Numbered from the stretch's first letter, positions 41,755 to 53,132 are shown. The stretch: DNA of 64,000 nucleotides from Diphasiastrum complanatum (GCA_029204225.1 CM055103.1:42367368-42431367), one strand, 5' to 3'. Notes: generated from the letters alone by a model not told the origin. Translations and numbers: made by a program.

Positions 41755-43205
41755 TGAATTTATTGCTTATGTATGCTGCTGTTTCAGCCCAAAACTTGTG
41801 AGGCAACCCCTTTGCTTTGAGCATGCAATGGGCCATCTCCATAAATGTGCGATTCTTTCGCTCGGCAACACCATTTTGTTGAGGCGTATAGGGAGTTGTC
41901 ATTTGATGTAGAATTCCCTTTTCTCAAAGAAATGCACCAAACATATTCTTAATGTATTCCCCTTCTCGATCGGTGCATAGGGTCTTCAAAGAATGCCCAA
42001 ACTGATTTTCCACCATTGCAATCTTTGAAACGTTGAAAAACTTCCGATTTAGCCTTCATAGGATAGATCCATGTAAAACGGAAAAAGTCATCAATAAAAG
42101 TCACAAAATAGATGCACTTTCCAGTGGATTCAGTCCTCATTGGACCACAAACATCACTTTGAACCAAATCAAATCTATCAAGAACCCTTATAGTTCCATC
42201 AATTGGAAAAGGTTTCCTTTGAAACTTTCCAAGTATGCACCCCTCCCATACATGCCCTTCCGGCTGCTCAATAGTAGGAATGTCTTCTACCACATTAAAT
42301 GTCTTCAGCTTCTTCAAACTTGCAAAGTTGAGATGCCCAAACCTTGCGTGCCACAATTCAGCCAACTCCAATGATTGTGATGTAGAAGCAACAAGACATG
42401 TAGAGGGAATTCGTCGCTCATAGGTATCCATAATGAATAAGCCGGCATGCATTGTTCCCGAAACAATAATCAAGAGTGATCTTTTAGGATCCTTGACAAG
42501 ACACTTATCTTCTTTGAAATCAACAACTAGTCCTTCCTTCAACATAGTTGAAACCGAAAGAAGATTCTTCTTGATTCCTGGAACATAAAGCACATTCTTA
42601 ATGTACTTTTCTTCACCATTAGGCCGAATGATGGCTACAATTCCAATTCCATGAATAGAATAAGATGCATCATCCGCATATTGTACCTTACTTCCATTTT
42701 GCACTTTCACTAATCTAGTGAATGCTTCTTTGCGAGAAGTCATATGACGAGTAGCACCACAAACAGAATCTGAATTCCTCATAGATGTAGTAGTACTAGT
42801 AGAAGCAATATTAGACACAAAAGCATAGTCTTGGTTGAAGAGATCACCACTAGCTTCAAGCTCTTGCTCCAAAGTAGCAAGTGAAGCACTAGTATCAATT
42901 CCTTTACTCTCCTCTTTCGCAAGCTTCTTCTTACAATCCTTGATGAAGTGCCCGTACCTTTTGCAATAATGGCACTTCCCTTTCTTCTTTTGACTGTTGA
43001 CATTTTGACCTCCAACGGGCTTTTGCTCATCCTTGGAAGGAGGATTCCCCTTTCCTTTTGACTTGCCTTTGCCCTTGCCTTTCGTGAAGAAAGCTTGATC
43101 TTGTTGAGTGTCACCCGCAAAGTTTTTCCTCGTTTGCTCCTCTTGAAGAAGCAGCCCAACAAGTTCATCAAAGGAGAGTTGCTTTCCCCTAAGAGAGATA
43201 CTCAA
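41708..43205 (-). pseudogene. copia gag C-terminus, protease, integrase
   Basis: The frame 43,205-41,949 (418 codons) begins inside gag (FDELVGLLLQEEQTRKNF), has Lys/Gly repeats, a CCHC knuckle CHYCKRYGHFIKDC near residue 78, and a protease motif reading NSDSVCGATRHM, in which two residues separate the usual D-S from G. Pre-integrase LWHARFGHLNFASL with CILGKFQRKP and integrase LVQSDVCGPM, VTFIDDFFRFTWIYPM follow. A frameshift near 42,030 and a second frame at 41,902-41,708 (PQQNGVAERKNRTF) complete part of integrase, which is then deleted into the linker at about 41,750. The first half of gag is absent. Confidence 0.85.
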
Positions 43206-43211
43206 AGATGA

Positions 43212-43820
43212 CAGGACAATGAGTCAGATGAGCAAAGCGACGACGAAAGTCAAGTCCCAGATCCAAATACAGTTGCAGGCAACATCAGTCCAATTCAAGA
43301 TTCGGATCAAGTTGCAACAACATATGGTGAAAATCAAGATTCAGGCAAAAGTCAAGATTCAAATCAGGATGTGAAGATAATTGAACATCCTTTTGAGTTT
43401 CACTTCAACCATCAAAGTCCGGAACTTGACCTACATCAATGCCTTAATCTAGTCAATGAACAAGCAACTATGGATCGTCAAATTGAGAATATTGCTATGC
43501 TCAAAGAAAGTTGATCAAGGCATTCACCAAACTTTCAAAATGAGGACTATATGGCACCAATATACCATGGCTTGGAATTGAGTGGCTATTATAAGGATCC
43601 GATCTACGAACCATTCAAATTGATTTGGGAGCTTTTGAGAATATTTTTATTTTTGACAACAATTTAGTGGATTCTGAGATAAGCAACAAGGATATTGTCC
43701 GTAATGAAGAGATTTCACTATTCCATGAAAATCCAACTCATATCAATACTTTGGATCATTGTTCGATGTCTCATGGATCCATTAGTCAAGAGCTTCAAGT
43801 GGCTTCCGTTAGAGAACCCT
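43212..43820 (+). pseudogene. acidic, repetitive open frame of unknown origin
   Basis: From 43,212 to a TGA at 43,514 there are about 100 codons without a stop and without an early ATG. They are rich in Asp, Ser, Gln and Glu, with recurring QDSDQ, NQDSGKSQDSNQD words, then EHPFEFHFNHQSPELDL. After the stop, shifted frames continue to 43,820 (DPIYEPFKLIWELL; FENIFIFDNNLVDSEISNK). It directly adjoins the truncated copia gag on the other strand. It may be a retroelement linker or accessory domain; not recognised. Confidence 0.4.
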
Positions 43821-44252
43821 AGATTGTAATTTTCTTCATCAAATTGGTCAAACAACATGGATTGGTAGTCACGACAGCAGAGCCAGATGCAAGACAAAAC
43901 CAAGAATCCAAGGGAATTGGATAAGCATCCGAGTTGGTATGATGTCGAGGAAGCAGACAAAAGAGGATATTCCGGTGATACACTCTGTCCATTCCATACA
44001 GATTGGTTGCCAACAAGCAATATGGTGCTTCATCAACCTCTTCTTCAACTATCATTTTTCCTTCAAGGGCAACATAGGTGTGAATGTGCACTTTCTATGA
44101 TCAACAATATTACTTACCCTAAACCATAAGTCCAAAAATCACCACAACTTGGCATGATTTTTCTAATATTGAAATCAACAAGTATTTCCATCTCAATAAG
44201 GCTAACTACTGCTTATGGATATAAGTGTCCACTTTGGATGCTTCACTTCATA
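43821..44252. other. unassigned spacer
   Basis: No gene recognised. Its right end (about 44,190-44,248) shows a short similarity to 19,375-19,440, around the word AGTGTCCACTT.GGATGCTTCACT. Confidence 0.35.
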
Positions 44253-44319
44253 GATCCAGCGGTACCAGGATCCGCGGATCCCGGTACCGCGGATCCATAC
44301 TGATCCGCACGCGGTACCA
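44253..44319. repeat. GC-rich block of interleaved GGTACC, GGATCC and CCGCGG palindromes
   Basis: In 67 bases there are three GGTACC, two GGATCC and two CGCGG-containing palindromes, arranged as GCGGTACC and CGCGGATCC words alternating on both strands. It stands out sharply from AT-rich flanks and is followed by a T-rich run at 44,331-44,372. Confidence 0.8.
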
Positions 44320-44799
44320 TAATATAGAATTTTTTTTTTTAATATTTTTTTTAATTGTTTTTAAAAATAAAATAAAATCAAGTGGGCAATATGGGTATCA
44401 GCTTGAAGCTGTTGACGAGAGCAGTGCATTTATACAGGTTGCCGGTTCTGACGAGGTGCATAGCCACATCCCGATCTGTCAACTCAACCTCTGACCAAAG
44501 GCCTCTGCCAAGGACCGGCATCGTGTCAAACAGTCAATGTATCAGACTTGCAACAGAGGAAGCAAACAATCAAATGTCAGTACATTTTGTTGATAGTAAC
44601 AACATCCAAATTCCACATATGCATTTACAAACATTCAATTGCTTATAGCAACCCTAAACCCAACAACGAAAAAAATCGACAACAGGTTCAAGCAGAAAAT
44701 AGTGTCTTAGACCCTGAACCATCAAAACAAGCATCCTAGGCATTTCTATGGGCATGAAGAAACATTGTGTAGCTTCAGACTGCACCTCAATCACATGCT
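44320..44799. other. non-coding spacer
   Basis: T-rich start, then sequence with short motif-free frames. Nothing recognised. Confidence 0.4.
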
Positions 44800-45450
44800 C
44801 TACAAGTCAGTTCCCCAAAACCCTAAAAAGTTTCTGGAATTTTCAAAACCATCTTTGTGATCTAGATGTTCTCTGGCCTCGACTTCCTCTCGAATCTCGA
44901 CAATCGCTTTTTCGAGATTCATGGCGGGATCTTTCGAGAGCAAGGTTCGTGTCGTCTGGAAAGATCTGGGTAAGGCTCTCAACAGGTACGTGAGCTGCTT
45001 CTCAGCTGACACTGCATTCTCTGTTCCAGAGTTATGTAGTGATAGAAACAGATCCTTTATCTTTCTCACGAAAGAGGTGAGGTCTTTTCCATCCCACTGT
45101 AGGTTCGTCAGCTGATCTTCCAACATCATGATCTGACTTCTTGATTTCGTCTGAAATCTGGTGAGTAATGCATCCCACATCTCCTTGGCTTTGGAGAGTG
45201 TAGCCAAGTCAAGTGTGAGACTATCTTCGATGGAAGATGATAGCAAGGCTACTGCCTTATTGTTTTTCTCCCTCCATTCGCGTAGCTCCTTGCCTGTTGT
45301 CGTAGGCATTTCTTCTGTGCCATCCACCCAGGGGAAGAGTCCTTCACCCTTGAGTATCAAAGATGTCTTAACTTTCCAGGCTAGAAAGTTAGATCCTGAA
45401 GAATCAAGTATCGTGCAGATCTTGCTTTGCATGCTGCTGATTGAAGCCAT
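44800..45450 (-). CDS. copia gag (UBN2-type), truncated
   Basis: 217 codons from the ATG at 45,450; the longer open frame to 45,720 is only microsatellite read-through. Residues: LDSSGSNFLAWKVKTSLIL near the N-terminus, EMWDALLTRFQTKSRSQIMML (the UBN2 gag core), QLTYLLRALPRSFQTTRTLL, and a C-terminal EEVEAREHLDHKDG. There is no zinc knuckle, protease or pol after the stop at 44,800, so the rest of the element is missing. It lies in the long gap between host-gene exons, in the same orientation. Confidence 0.7.
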   Translation of the reverse strand: MASISSMQSKICTILDSSGSNFLAWKVKTSLILKGEGLFPWVDGTEEMPTTTGKELREWREKNNKAVALLSSSIEDSLTLDLATLSKAKEMWDALLTRFQTKSRSQIMMLEDQLTNLQWDGKDLTSFVRKIKDLFLSLHNSGTENAVSAEKQLTYLLRALPRSFQTTRTLLSKDPAMNLEKAIVEIREEVEAREHLDHKDGFENSRNFLGFWGTDL

Positions 45451-45564
45451 TGCTTCTTGAAGTCTGTTTCCTTGTTGATGGTTGATTGTCTGAATGCTTG
45501 GCCGGCGAATCCGACATGTCATTCCTCTTTTCGTCTTCGTAGGCGTGCTTTTAACAGCAGTGTA

Positions 45565-45687
<123 letters not shown>

Positions 45688-45697
45688 CAGTGCACAC

Positions 45698-46204
45698 CTG
45701 ATAGTGGTTGGTTTTAGCAAACCTCAAGGATCTCTTGTACAATTTATGCAGCTTCTTTGTATATGGTGCAAAAATGCTGCGAAATGACTTGTAATATGGT
45801 TGGACAAATGACGAAACCTTGGTGGCATAAGGGCTTGACTTTTTCCTAGCAAGCTGCAATCGAATGATCCCAAAACAAGCATTCTTTGTAAAAGCATGAT
45901 CACCAAACTAGCATTCCCACCATTTGAACCCAAATGCACATTAACTATCATACAGTAGGCTAATATTGAAAAGCACTCTAATTAGCAAGTACATTCTAAC
46001 AACATCAAAGTGAAGCTAACCAAAACCTCTACACCACACCTCTGTATAAGGACCAATAACTTCTTGTGCCCTTTTCAAATGGGGTGAGATGTAAGCCTCT
46101 GCACGTTTAAAACTGTCACTCGTCGTACTCTTCACAATCTCCATATGGTGTGCAAGGTTGGTAGACAATTCCTTCAAATTCATCTTTAGGCTAGAAAGCC
46201 ACTT
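45698..46204 (-). CDS. two internal exons of the coiled-coil membrane protein gene
   Basis: Exon A 46,040-46,204 (55 codons) and exon B 45,698-45,853 (52 codons), both phase 0 with AG...GT borders (donors read GAG|GTGTGG and CAG|GTGTGC). The joined protein shows the family's repeated helical Tyr-Pro units: RAEAYISPHLKRAQEVIGPY, SSPYATKVSSFVQPYYKSF, FAPYTKKLHKLYKRSL and an ending TNHYQ. From memory this matches the segment just before the C-terminal helix in AT4G31340/AT2G24420-type proteins, and the final exons are found at 32,026-32,439 on the same strand. Earlier exons were not found to the right. It is either a real gene with a 13-kb intron region or a stranded gene fragment. Confidence 0.55.
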
Positions 46205-48228
46205 CTGTTCATGACAGCACCATAACTTCAGTTTTTTAACTAGTTCAAAAACCATGTTATCACATTCAAAGACTTTGAATAGCTAGTGGCTTCAAACTCA
46301 TGTTGATAGTCACTATAAAGATTGACCTGGATCTTAGTTACTCCAGTAGTATCACTTCAGCTGACCTTAAAGGTTAACAAAAACAATACCAATCAAAGAC
46401 TTGAAAATTTAACAAGAATCAAATCGTGTTGGTGAAAAATTCCATACTAAAGTCCAACTTCCAATAAGATTCAAATATACATTAACAGTTAGGATCAATT
46501 ACAAGCATCACGAACTCAACTAGCAACTACTGATTTGTGAAGAAAAAGGCACAATTAGTCCTCCAAGAGCTACTACAACACTTTTGGGGGACCAAGGGAA
46601 TCCCAAAGTTTACAAGACGAAGTCAATTGTGAATTCAAGTAGATAGAAAATCAAGTCAAACACCACAAGAATAATAAAAATGTACTATGTGCCAAGAAGC
46701 ACAAAATTGGTATTCGCCATTAGACTTGAAATAAGCTCGTGCATGAATCTTTCGCCTAAGGAATCTTTCTTCAAGCACAATTTTCCACCTTTCTAGGTCA
46801 TTCACAGTCCTCTATAAAATTTATATAGACATTCTTAGAAAACATAAGCTTACACTTTCATAATGCCAATTTTTAGGCAAACTTTTCAATGAGAAACTGT
46901 AAGGCAACATGTACTTTCATGGATCCTATAAGGACAAGGCCTTAATGCATAGAGTTCGATAGGACAGGGCCACACATAAACAAGTCTTTAAGAGTCTTTC
47001 CTTCTTGAATTGCTTAAGCTGACTTTAAGAGTACTTTTGTCCTTTGATCTTAAACATGGTGCCTTAAGCCATACCACTGGATGTGATGCGTTATGGAACT
47101 CATTCTCATGTGAGGTTTGCAATAAATCCTTCCAAATCAAAGCCTGATTTTTTCACGACAAAATAGCAAGTTTGTGATTTAACACACCAACAAAAATTAT
47201 TACGGTAGAAATTTGGCCTATCTTTGATATGAGACTCACAGCCATGAATGATGATCAACACATTTTTCGTATTCCTCTTTTGAACATTAATATTTGGGAC
47301 GCATTTTTTTATGACATTTTACGAGCCCTAGAAAACTATGTTACATGGTTCCTAATTTTTGAATTTCATATTTCCCTCCAACTAAATTAAAGGGAGGTAG
47401 TTTTGCTTAGTATAATTAGCCACTAAGGCTACTCATTATTTAGGTTTTCATGGTTTGGAATCTTGAGCTTCTTGTAGAGGAGTTATTCGATTTGGACATC
47501 TTAGCTAGAAATCTGCTTGAGCTATCGACGACCACTGATATTCATACAGTTTTCTTAGGTGGAGAATGCTTTGTGGATGCTTTTTGCTACTTTATGCTAC
47601 ATTTGATACCAACATCTGTGATTGAATCCATAGCACGATATCAGAGCCCTTTCCTATCCTCTGAATTTTTTATCTCTGATATTACTGCTTGTTCAGAGAG
47701 CATCCAGTCACACTTTCTACCTTGATATCATATGAGGACCCCAAATGTGTTGCATTGATAATTCGGGAGATGTCAGACTTGTGGATGACGAGACTAGACA
47801 TGGCTGTACCCCCCCTAATACAGCTGAGTACCAGGGAGTGCCTATTCCGCCGGAGACAAAAACAGGATGTAGCCTTGAGTAGTGACTCTGATGGAGAGCC
47901 TAAGATTCTAGATGCTTCTAGACACAGAGCCAATTCATAGACCACAATCCACAGCTCCACAGCAGCTGAGACGACACCAACGAGATAGAGGTCCATGGCA
48001 CATTCAGCTATAGTCTCACAACATACTATACACCATTTTTTTTAAGCTGATGGACACACATTATACCAAGCTGATGGGCTTTGATTGTGCCAGCCATCTC
48101 ATTATTAATAGTTCTTGAGTTTGTAGCTATTGTTTCTTTTTAGCTAATTGAGCTTTTAAGCTCCTATATGTGCACACTCGACATGTACCTTTCTTAGTCC
48201 TATTAGGGTATTTCAAGGACGTTATTAA

Positions 48229-48230
<2 letters not shown>
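46205..48230. other. unassigned region
   Basis: No gene recognised. Minus-strand codons around 46,690-46,800 read plausibly (LERWKIVLEERFLRRKI) but I cannot assign them. A variant primer-binding-like word GATATCAGAGCC at 47,638 may mark an old LTR end. Earlier exons of the minus-strand host gene could lie here, but none could be identified. Confidence 0.35.

Positions 48231-48277
<47 letters not shown>
48231..48277. repeat. (CT)n microsatellite
   Basis: Pure CT repeat of about 47 bases, followed by two copies of the word AGCGGATCTGA. Confidence 0.95.
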
Positions 48278-48279
<2 letters not shown>

Positions 48280-48327
48280 GCGGAGAGCAGCGGATCTGAA
48301 CAGCGATGGTCCAGCGGATCTGAGCAC

Positions 48328-48434
48328 AGGACCATATAGACATCACTAATCTTTCTAACAACCAGCTCAGCGAGGAAATACCACACGATCTTCAGAAGCT
48401 TCGGAAGCTGGAGCTTATAAGTTTTTTCCGCAAC
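48328..48434 (+). pseudogene. leucine-rich-repeat gene fragment, part 1
   Basis: 35 codons read DHIDITNLSNNQLSEEIP, DLQKLRKLELISFFRN, a plant extracellular LRR unit (LSNNQLSGEIP type) as found in receptor-like kinases. It stops where the LTR begins. The LRR sequence expected next (FLWANNLTGNIP...) is found on the minus strand at 54,680, next to the end of the partner LTR. This supports one LRR gene split by a retrotransposon and then by an inversion. No kinase domain is in the window. Confidence 0.7.
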
Positions 48435-49479
48435 CACACAAAAATTCCCCTAGTTATTTTGTTCACCATGTAAAAGAAATAAAAAATAGAAAACATAAAA
48501 GTCGAGAGTCAAGGTATATTTTAAGTTGGAGACCCTTCTTGCAAGATGTTGGCAACTCCAAGGTAGTTAAAAATTGATTTGATTACTTAGGTTCCTAAGG
48601 TCCTAAGTTAATTATTTTAAGTTGGGTCCAAACTCTTGACGTGCAAGAGTCTACTTGGGTCCTAACATAATCTCTCTCTAGGTGAAATTCATGGGTCCTT
48701 GGGACTCATGCATGGAGAGAATGCATGCAAACACCTAGAGGAACTCTACTTGACTCATCCACCTACTACCATGCAATCTAACCTTGATTATCAACAGAAA
48801 TTATAAAAGGGGCTCTCCACTCCTCCATCGAGTATCCAAGAGAGATCATTTGTGGTGGAGAAATCGATTGGAGAAGGTGGAGAGCCCCCCCCTTCCCTAC
48901 ATTCTCGTTCTTGATGTCTTGATGGTATTGTCTCTTCCATTTATGTTCATTGCATTTAATTCTTTCCATACTTCAAAGTGTTCTTCTTGCTGTCCTGAAT
49001 TATAGATCCAATCTGCCATTCTCTAGGATCATAATTCTTAATCATTTGGAGATCCAAATTGTGTAGATCATTGCACATCTATCCATACACTTTCTAAAGT
49101 GTTTTTTATGCATTTTGATGATCTTGTTGAATCCTCTAGCTTGCTGCCACAGCCACATACAGATCTGGATCAGATGTCTCCAAAAAGCCGATTGCTCAAG
49201 ATCTTGTTTCATCAAGCCTCGAAGTGATTTTATGCTTGCATGTTCTTGCATGAAGTCCTACAGGAACTCCTAGACCTTGCGTGGTCAGTGCAAGCTCTTG
49301 CATGTTGTTGCATGAGTTTGCATGTTGCTTAAACGTTCTTGCATGTCAATGCATGTTAATTGCATGTGGTCTTTTAAGCCTCGAGTGGGCTTATTAGATC
49401 CAAGATCCTCAAGCTTCCGCTAAACTTTGGTGTCTAGAATTGTGTTTTTTCATGCTCTAGGCCACCCCGTTTTGTAGCA
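48435..49479 (+). mobile_element. 5' LTR of a gag-only retrotransposon
   Basis: It ends TTTTGTAGCA one base before a perfect primer-binding site. It is the inverted, nearly identical partner of 54,681-55,767 (the 69-residue shadow frame inside both differs by one residue). Its first 20 or so bases appear lost or altered next to the LRR fragment. Confidence 0.8.
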
Positions 49480-49480
49480 G

Positions 49481-49492
49481 TGGTATCAGAGC
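49481..49492 (+). other. primer-binding site
   Basis: TGGTATCAGAGC just after the LTR at 49,479; complementary to initiator-methionine tRNA. Confidence 0.9.
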
Positions 49493-49547
49493 TTTAGGCT
49501 CTATACTTTTCTTGCTTGGTTGCTTGTGTCAATTCATTATTCTCATC

Positions 49548-49655
49548 ATGGCTCAAACTGTTTATCTAGAATCCTCTTCAAACTATCATGCATGGGTTAG
49601 AGAGATAGAATATCAACTCCGGAAACATCCAGGGTGTTGGGAAATAGCTACTAAG
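49548..49655 (+). pseudogene. gag N-terminus of the gag-only element (cut by inversion)
   Basis: 36 codons from the first ATG after the primer-binding site: MAQTVYLESSSNYHAW, then REIEYQLRKHPGCWEIATK, a copia-type gag start. At 49,656 it changes to an unrelated minus-strand sequence. The expected continuation (DGNKVECDQWRIANRLL) begins at about 62,757 on the minus strand. This is one of the two sides of the proposed inversion breakpoint. Confidence 0.7.
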
Positions 49656-49940
49656 TTATGTGGAGGGAAGGCTTCCTTTCGCGGAACTCAAAATCAAGCT
49701 CTTGAGTTCAGCGAACGAGTCATCCACACTGGACTTGAAATTGGCTAATGCCAACTTCAGTTCATCCACTTCTGTTACCAACTGGAGAAACTGCTCCTTG
49801 GTAACCAATTCGTCGAGTTCTTTGGCGAACTGTTCCTGTTCTTCCATTTCCATGGGTTCTTTCCCTTTACTATAAGCCAAGGCTTCTGTTTCAAGTTCGT
49901 CGAAGCCTCTCTCCGGGGGTTGATCAGGTCCCTGAGGAGT
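49656..49940 (-). pseudogene. Ty3/gypsy-like gag N-terminus
   Basis: A minus-strand frame of 74 codons at 49,656-49,880, extended upstream to about 49,940: MAYSKGKEPMEMEEQEQFAK, then LDELVTKEQFLQLVTEVDEL and FKSSVDDSFAELKSLILSS. Acidic, helical start with a heptad-like pattern, as in many plant gypsy gags. It ends at the inversion breakpoint. The protease and RT start of a gypsy element lie at 62,765 on the plus strand, where this gag would join once the inversion is undone. Family call is tentative. Confidence 0.5.
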
Positions 49941-50481
49941 GGTCGTCTTCGGAACTGAAAGAGAGATACCTTAACTTCTGATGAAAAAAAGTCAAAAAGA
50001 CTAATTTACAACTGTACAAGGGAAAGGAAAGATGACTTAGTTGTTTCTGAGGACTGTACTTCCAAAGAAATTACGAAGAGGAACCCTCTCAGCTCTTTTA
50101 CCCAAGATTTCAGACCTGCTGTCCCGGAAAATCCCAGCTTGAAGCTCCAAAATGGCGTCAAAATTTCCGGTTCCTTGAGTATAGTAGCTCGCTGATCTGA
50201 TTGCAGCTGTGAGGCTCCAAAAAATCGAGTAAAAACCGGAAAAATGCAAAAGAAAATCTGGAAATCTGATGCCCCTGCCCTCGCTGGTTAGACAACAACC
50301 TGTCTGGCCCAATTTTCTGAAATTTAAGGCCCAATACTCGCTAGAATTTCTGATTTAACCTCAACTGGTAGGTCGCTGGTCTGTGGCAAACTAGTTTGAA
50401 GTTCAAACTACTGAGAAATCCCAAAAATCAGGGATGAAAATTCACTTTTTCACCTCCCTGTCCAGCGCTGACCCTGCTACT
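49941..50481. other. non-coding spacer
   Basis: Nothing recognised. It probably holds the leader of the gypsy element on its left and the 3' end of the LINE on its right; no poly-T (LINE tail) is evident. Confidence 0.4.
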
Positions 50482-53082
50482 CTATTTCTGATTAGAACTT
50501 ACTCTGCTGACAGGGACCCTAGACTGTGTTAGGTCCGCTATGGCTATAGCACCTATAACCAGTGGAGGAGAAGCAAACTTCGCTAATATGATATCATGTG
50601 GTACCGAGGGCTTAGCCCTAATCATCCTGCTGAGCATGAGAATTTGGATACGAGTAAGATCCCTCCAAGTATCACGTGATAAATCCGGGCACCAAGTCTC
50701 AGCTGAGTATAGAACAACCGGGGAGACAGTGGCAGAAAATAGCAAGCATCTAGTAGCAGGATCTTGTACATAATACGTGGAACAGAATCTGTCCATATGA
50801 ACAAGAGAAGTATGCCCCTTACGGAGTCTGGTGAGGGCTGCCGGTCGAAATGTGAGTAGTGGACCAGAGAAAAGTACTCCCAAATAAGTGTAAGAGGTCA
50901 CAATCTCAATCGGCAACCCATCGTAATAGAATGTCACATCTCTCATATGCTGTCTATTGGTGTTGAACACCATAATCTTGATCTTCTTAGCATTAACCGT
51001 CAATCCCCAAAGCTGACAGAAGCGATGTAAAGTAGAAAGGTGTCTCTGTAAGCCAGCTGCAGAGGATGAGAGAAGAACCACATCATCAGCGTATAGGAGA
51101 ATGGGGATAATATTATCTGCTAAGGGACAACCCTCTCCACCTTCCTCGCGAATATTCCGCTCGAGGTCATCGATATATAGTGCAAAGAGAGTAGGTGATA
51201 AGGGGCAGCCTTGCTTCACTCCAATGGGAGAGTGTATCAACGGGGACCAACCACTACCGTCCCTGAAACGCGCCCAAACTTGCTCATATAAGGTAATGAT
51301 GGCGGCAATAGTCTTGTCTGTGAAGCCAAGTGAAGATAATCTCTGGAAAAGGAGATGTCTCGGAACTGAGTCAAAAGCTTTGCGAAAATCCACAAAGCAG
51401 CAATTAACTCTTTGTCTCTGATGTCGTGCCTCCTCAATTATGCATCTCAAAATGAAAATCTGATCTGAGGTAGAGTATCCTGGTCTGAACCCAGCCTGAC
51501 CCGTAGCATGTAAATCCTCAGTCTCAACAAAAGATCCAGTAACCGTTTGTAAAATGGAACCATAAATCTTAGACAAAGTGTGACCAATCATAATAGTGCG
51601 GTAGTTTTCTACATTCATGGGATCACATGCCTTGAAGATGGGATGAAGGATATTAGTACACCATGCGATAGGAAAACCAGAGGTCACAGCAGTGTTAAAA
51701 GCGTGAGCAATATAGGGCGAGATAAGGTGTGCTACAGGTTTTAGAAAATCTACGTTTAGAGAATCATAGTCAGTGGCTTTATGAAGTTTGGCATGTTTAA
51801 TGGCATTTTCGACCATGTGCGGAGTAAAAAGCATACAGTGGGTAGGTCGTGGTGAGAGTAAGGTAGGAGGGGAGTCTAGGGTGTAAAGTTTCGTGGCATA
51901 TTCGACCTAGGATTAGATTGCTATGGGGGCCAAAGTTGAAGAGGATCTGGTGAAATGTTTCCAGAAAAAGGAGGAGGGGGAATCTAAAGAGTCGATCAAC
52001 CTTTGGCAAAGTGATCGCAGGTATGTTATGTTCTTTGTTCTGGTGCCTCTCTGATACTTTTTTAGGTGTTGCTTGAGTGTTGCAGGGTAGTGTAATCTAG
52101 CATATACCACATGTTTGTGAAGAGAGTGACATTTTGCATCATACCAGCGGTTGTGAACACATCTATGAGATGATATCGTATTGGTGGGAAAGATGAGGAC
52201 GCAGCAGTTAAGAGGGATTTAGAGAGGAAAGAGGTTTGTTGGTCAACTGATGCCGTGAAAGGGAAGCTAGTAAGTATTTGAGACAGGGTTGTGGTGTAGT
52301 TTGCGAGTCTAGAGTGAGTAAAAGGGACACGTTTGTGAGTGGAAGAGGAGCGTGGAACTTTAGAAGACGGGGTTATGTGACCAAGTGAGAGGCGTAAGAG
52401 TGAGTGGTCAGAGATGGTAGGAGCTGTAATGGAGAAGTCAGAGATGTGAGGGATCAAAGCAGGTGATCCAACAAAGTAGTCAACCACACTATGTCCTCCA
52501 CCATGAGGATAACATGTAAACGCTGATGAGGAAGGCCACTGTGTGAGGCCATTCAGGATGGCCAGAGAATGTGTCTCCGCAAGAGTGAAGAAAGTCAGTA
52601 TCTGCATGAAATTCTGTCTGTCTAGAGCTAGTACGGGCGTTGAAATCTCCTGCTAATAAAATGTAGCTCTGCGGAGAAAAAACAGCAATATCATCCGAAA
52701 GTGCCTGAAATGGGTCTCTTCATCAAACGCCGAAGTCTGTGGAGCGAAATAACATACAACCATATAAATGTCCTGAGGTAATCCCAATAGTGAACCAATA
52801 GTATGTAGCCATATATAGCGAGCATATGGATCTTGCTTAACCATCTTAACTGCGGTGGCTCTGTATAAACAAGCTACTCCGCCAGTTCCACGACAGGTTT
52901 TTCCCCACAAATGGACGGAAAACAGAATGCCAAGAGTAATTGTGTATATGTGGAAGAGGATGATATAAAGACTCATGGGTTTCAGCCAATAACAAAATGT
53001 CACATTTGCTAATAAAATCAACAAAATCTCCTGCCGATGATGATGATAAAAAACCATTGCAATTCCGAAAGCCAAGTCTCAA
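50482..53082 (-). pseudogene. LINE ORF2: endonuclease and reverse transcriptase
   Basis: Three frameshifted blocks. 53,082-52,653: endonuclease start (FVDFISKCDILLLAETHESL, with the catalytic Glu in AETH). 52,607-52,062: endonuclease end with GGGHSVVDYFVGSP and the TISDHSLLRLSLG catalytic Asp-His motif. 51,834-50,482: a clean 450-codon RT with TLSKIYG, GQAGFRPGYSTSDQIFILR, VDFRKAFDSVPRHLL, IGVKQGCPLSPTLFALYIDDL and catalytic ILLYADDVVLLSS. No RNase H is seen. YADD with GVKQGCPLSP differs from the FADD/GLRQGDPLSP of common plant L1 elements. It lies downstream of ORF1 on the same strand. Confidence 0.85.
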
Positions 53083-53132
53083 AGTGGTAAGGGATCTCGA
53101 GGGCCGCTTCTAAACCCGGGGGCCCCGAGTTC

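Noticed and set aside
44253-44319. Vector or polylinker contamination
   Set aside because: Restriction-site-like words are dense, but both flanks are plant-like AT-rich sequence without vector features; reported only as an odd repeat.
46690-46800. Possible coding exon on the minus strand (LERWKIVLEERFLRRKI)
   Set aside because: Readable codons but no recognised family, no convincing splice sites, and it does not match the neighbouring host gene family.
47638-47650. Primer-binding site GATATCAGAGCC
   Set aside because: Two mismatches at the critical first positions, no clear LTR before it and no gag motif after it; only mentioned as a possibility.
49042-49251. 69-residue frame also found at 54,928-55,137 on the other strand
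   Set aside because: Both lie inside the paired LTRs; their similarity reflects LTR identity, not a conserved protein. No family motif.
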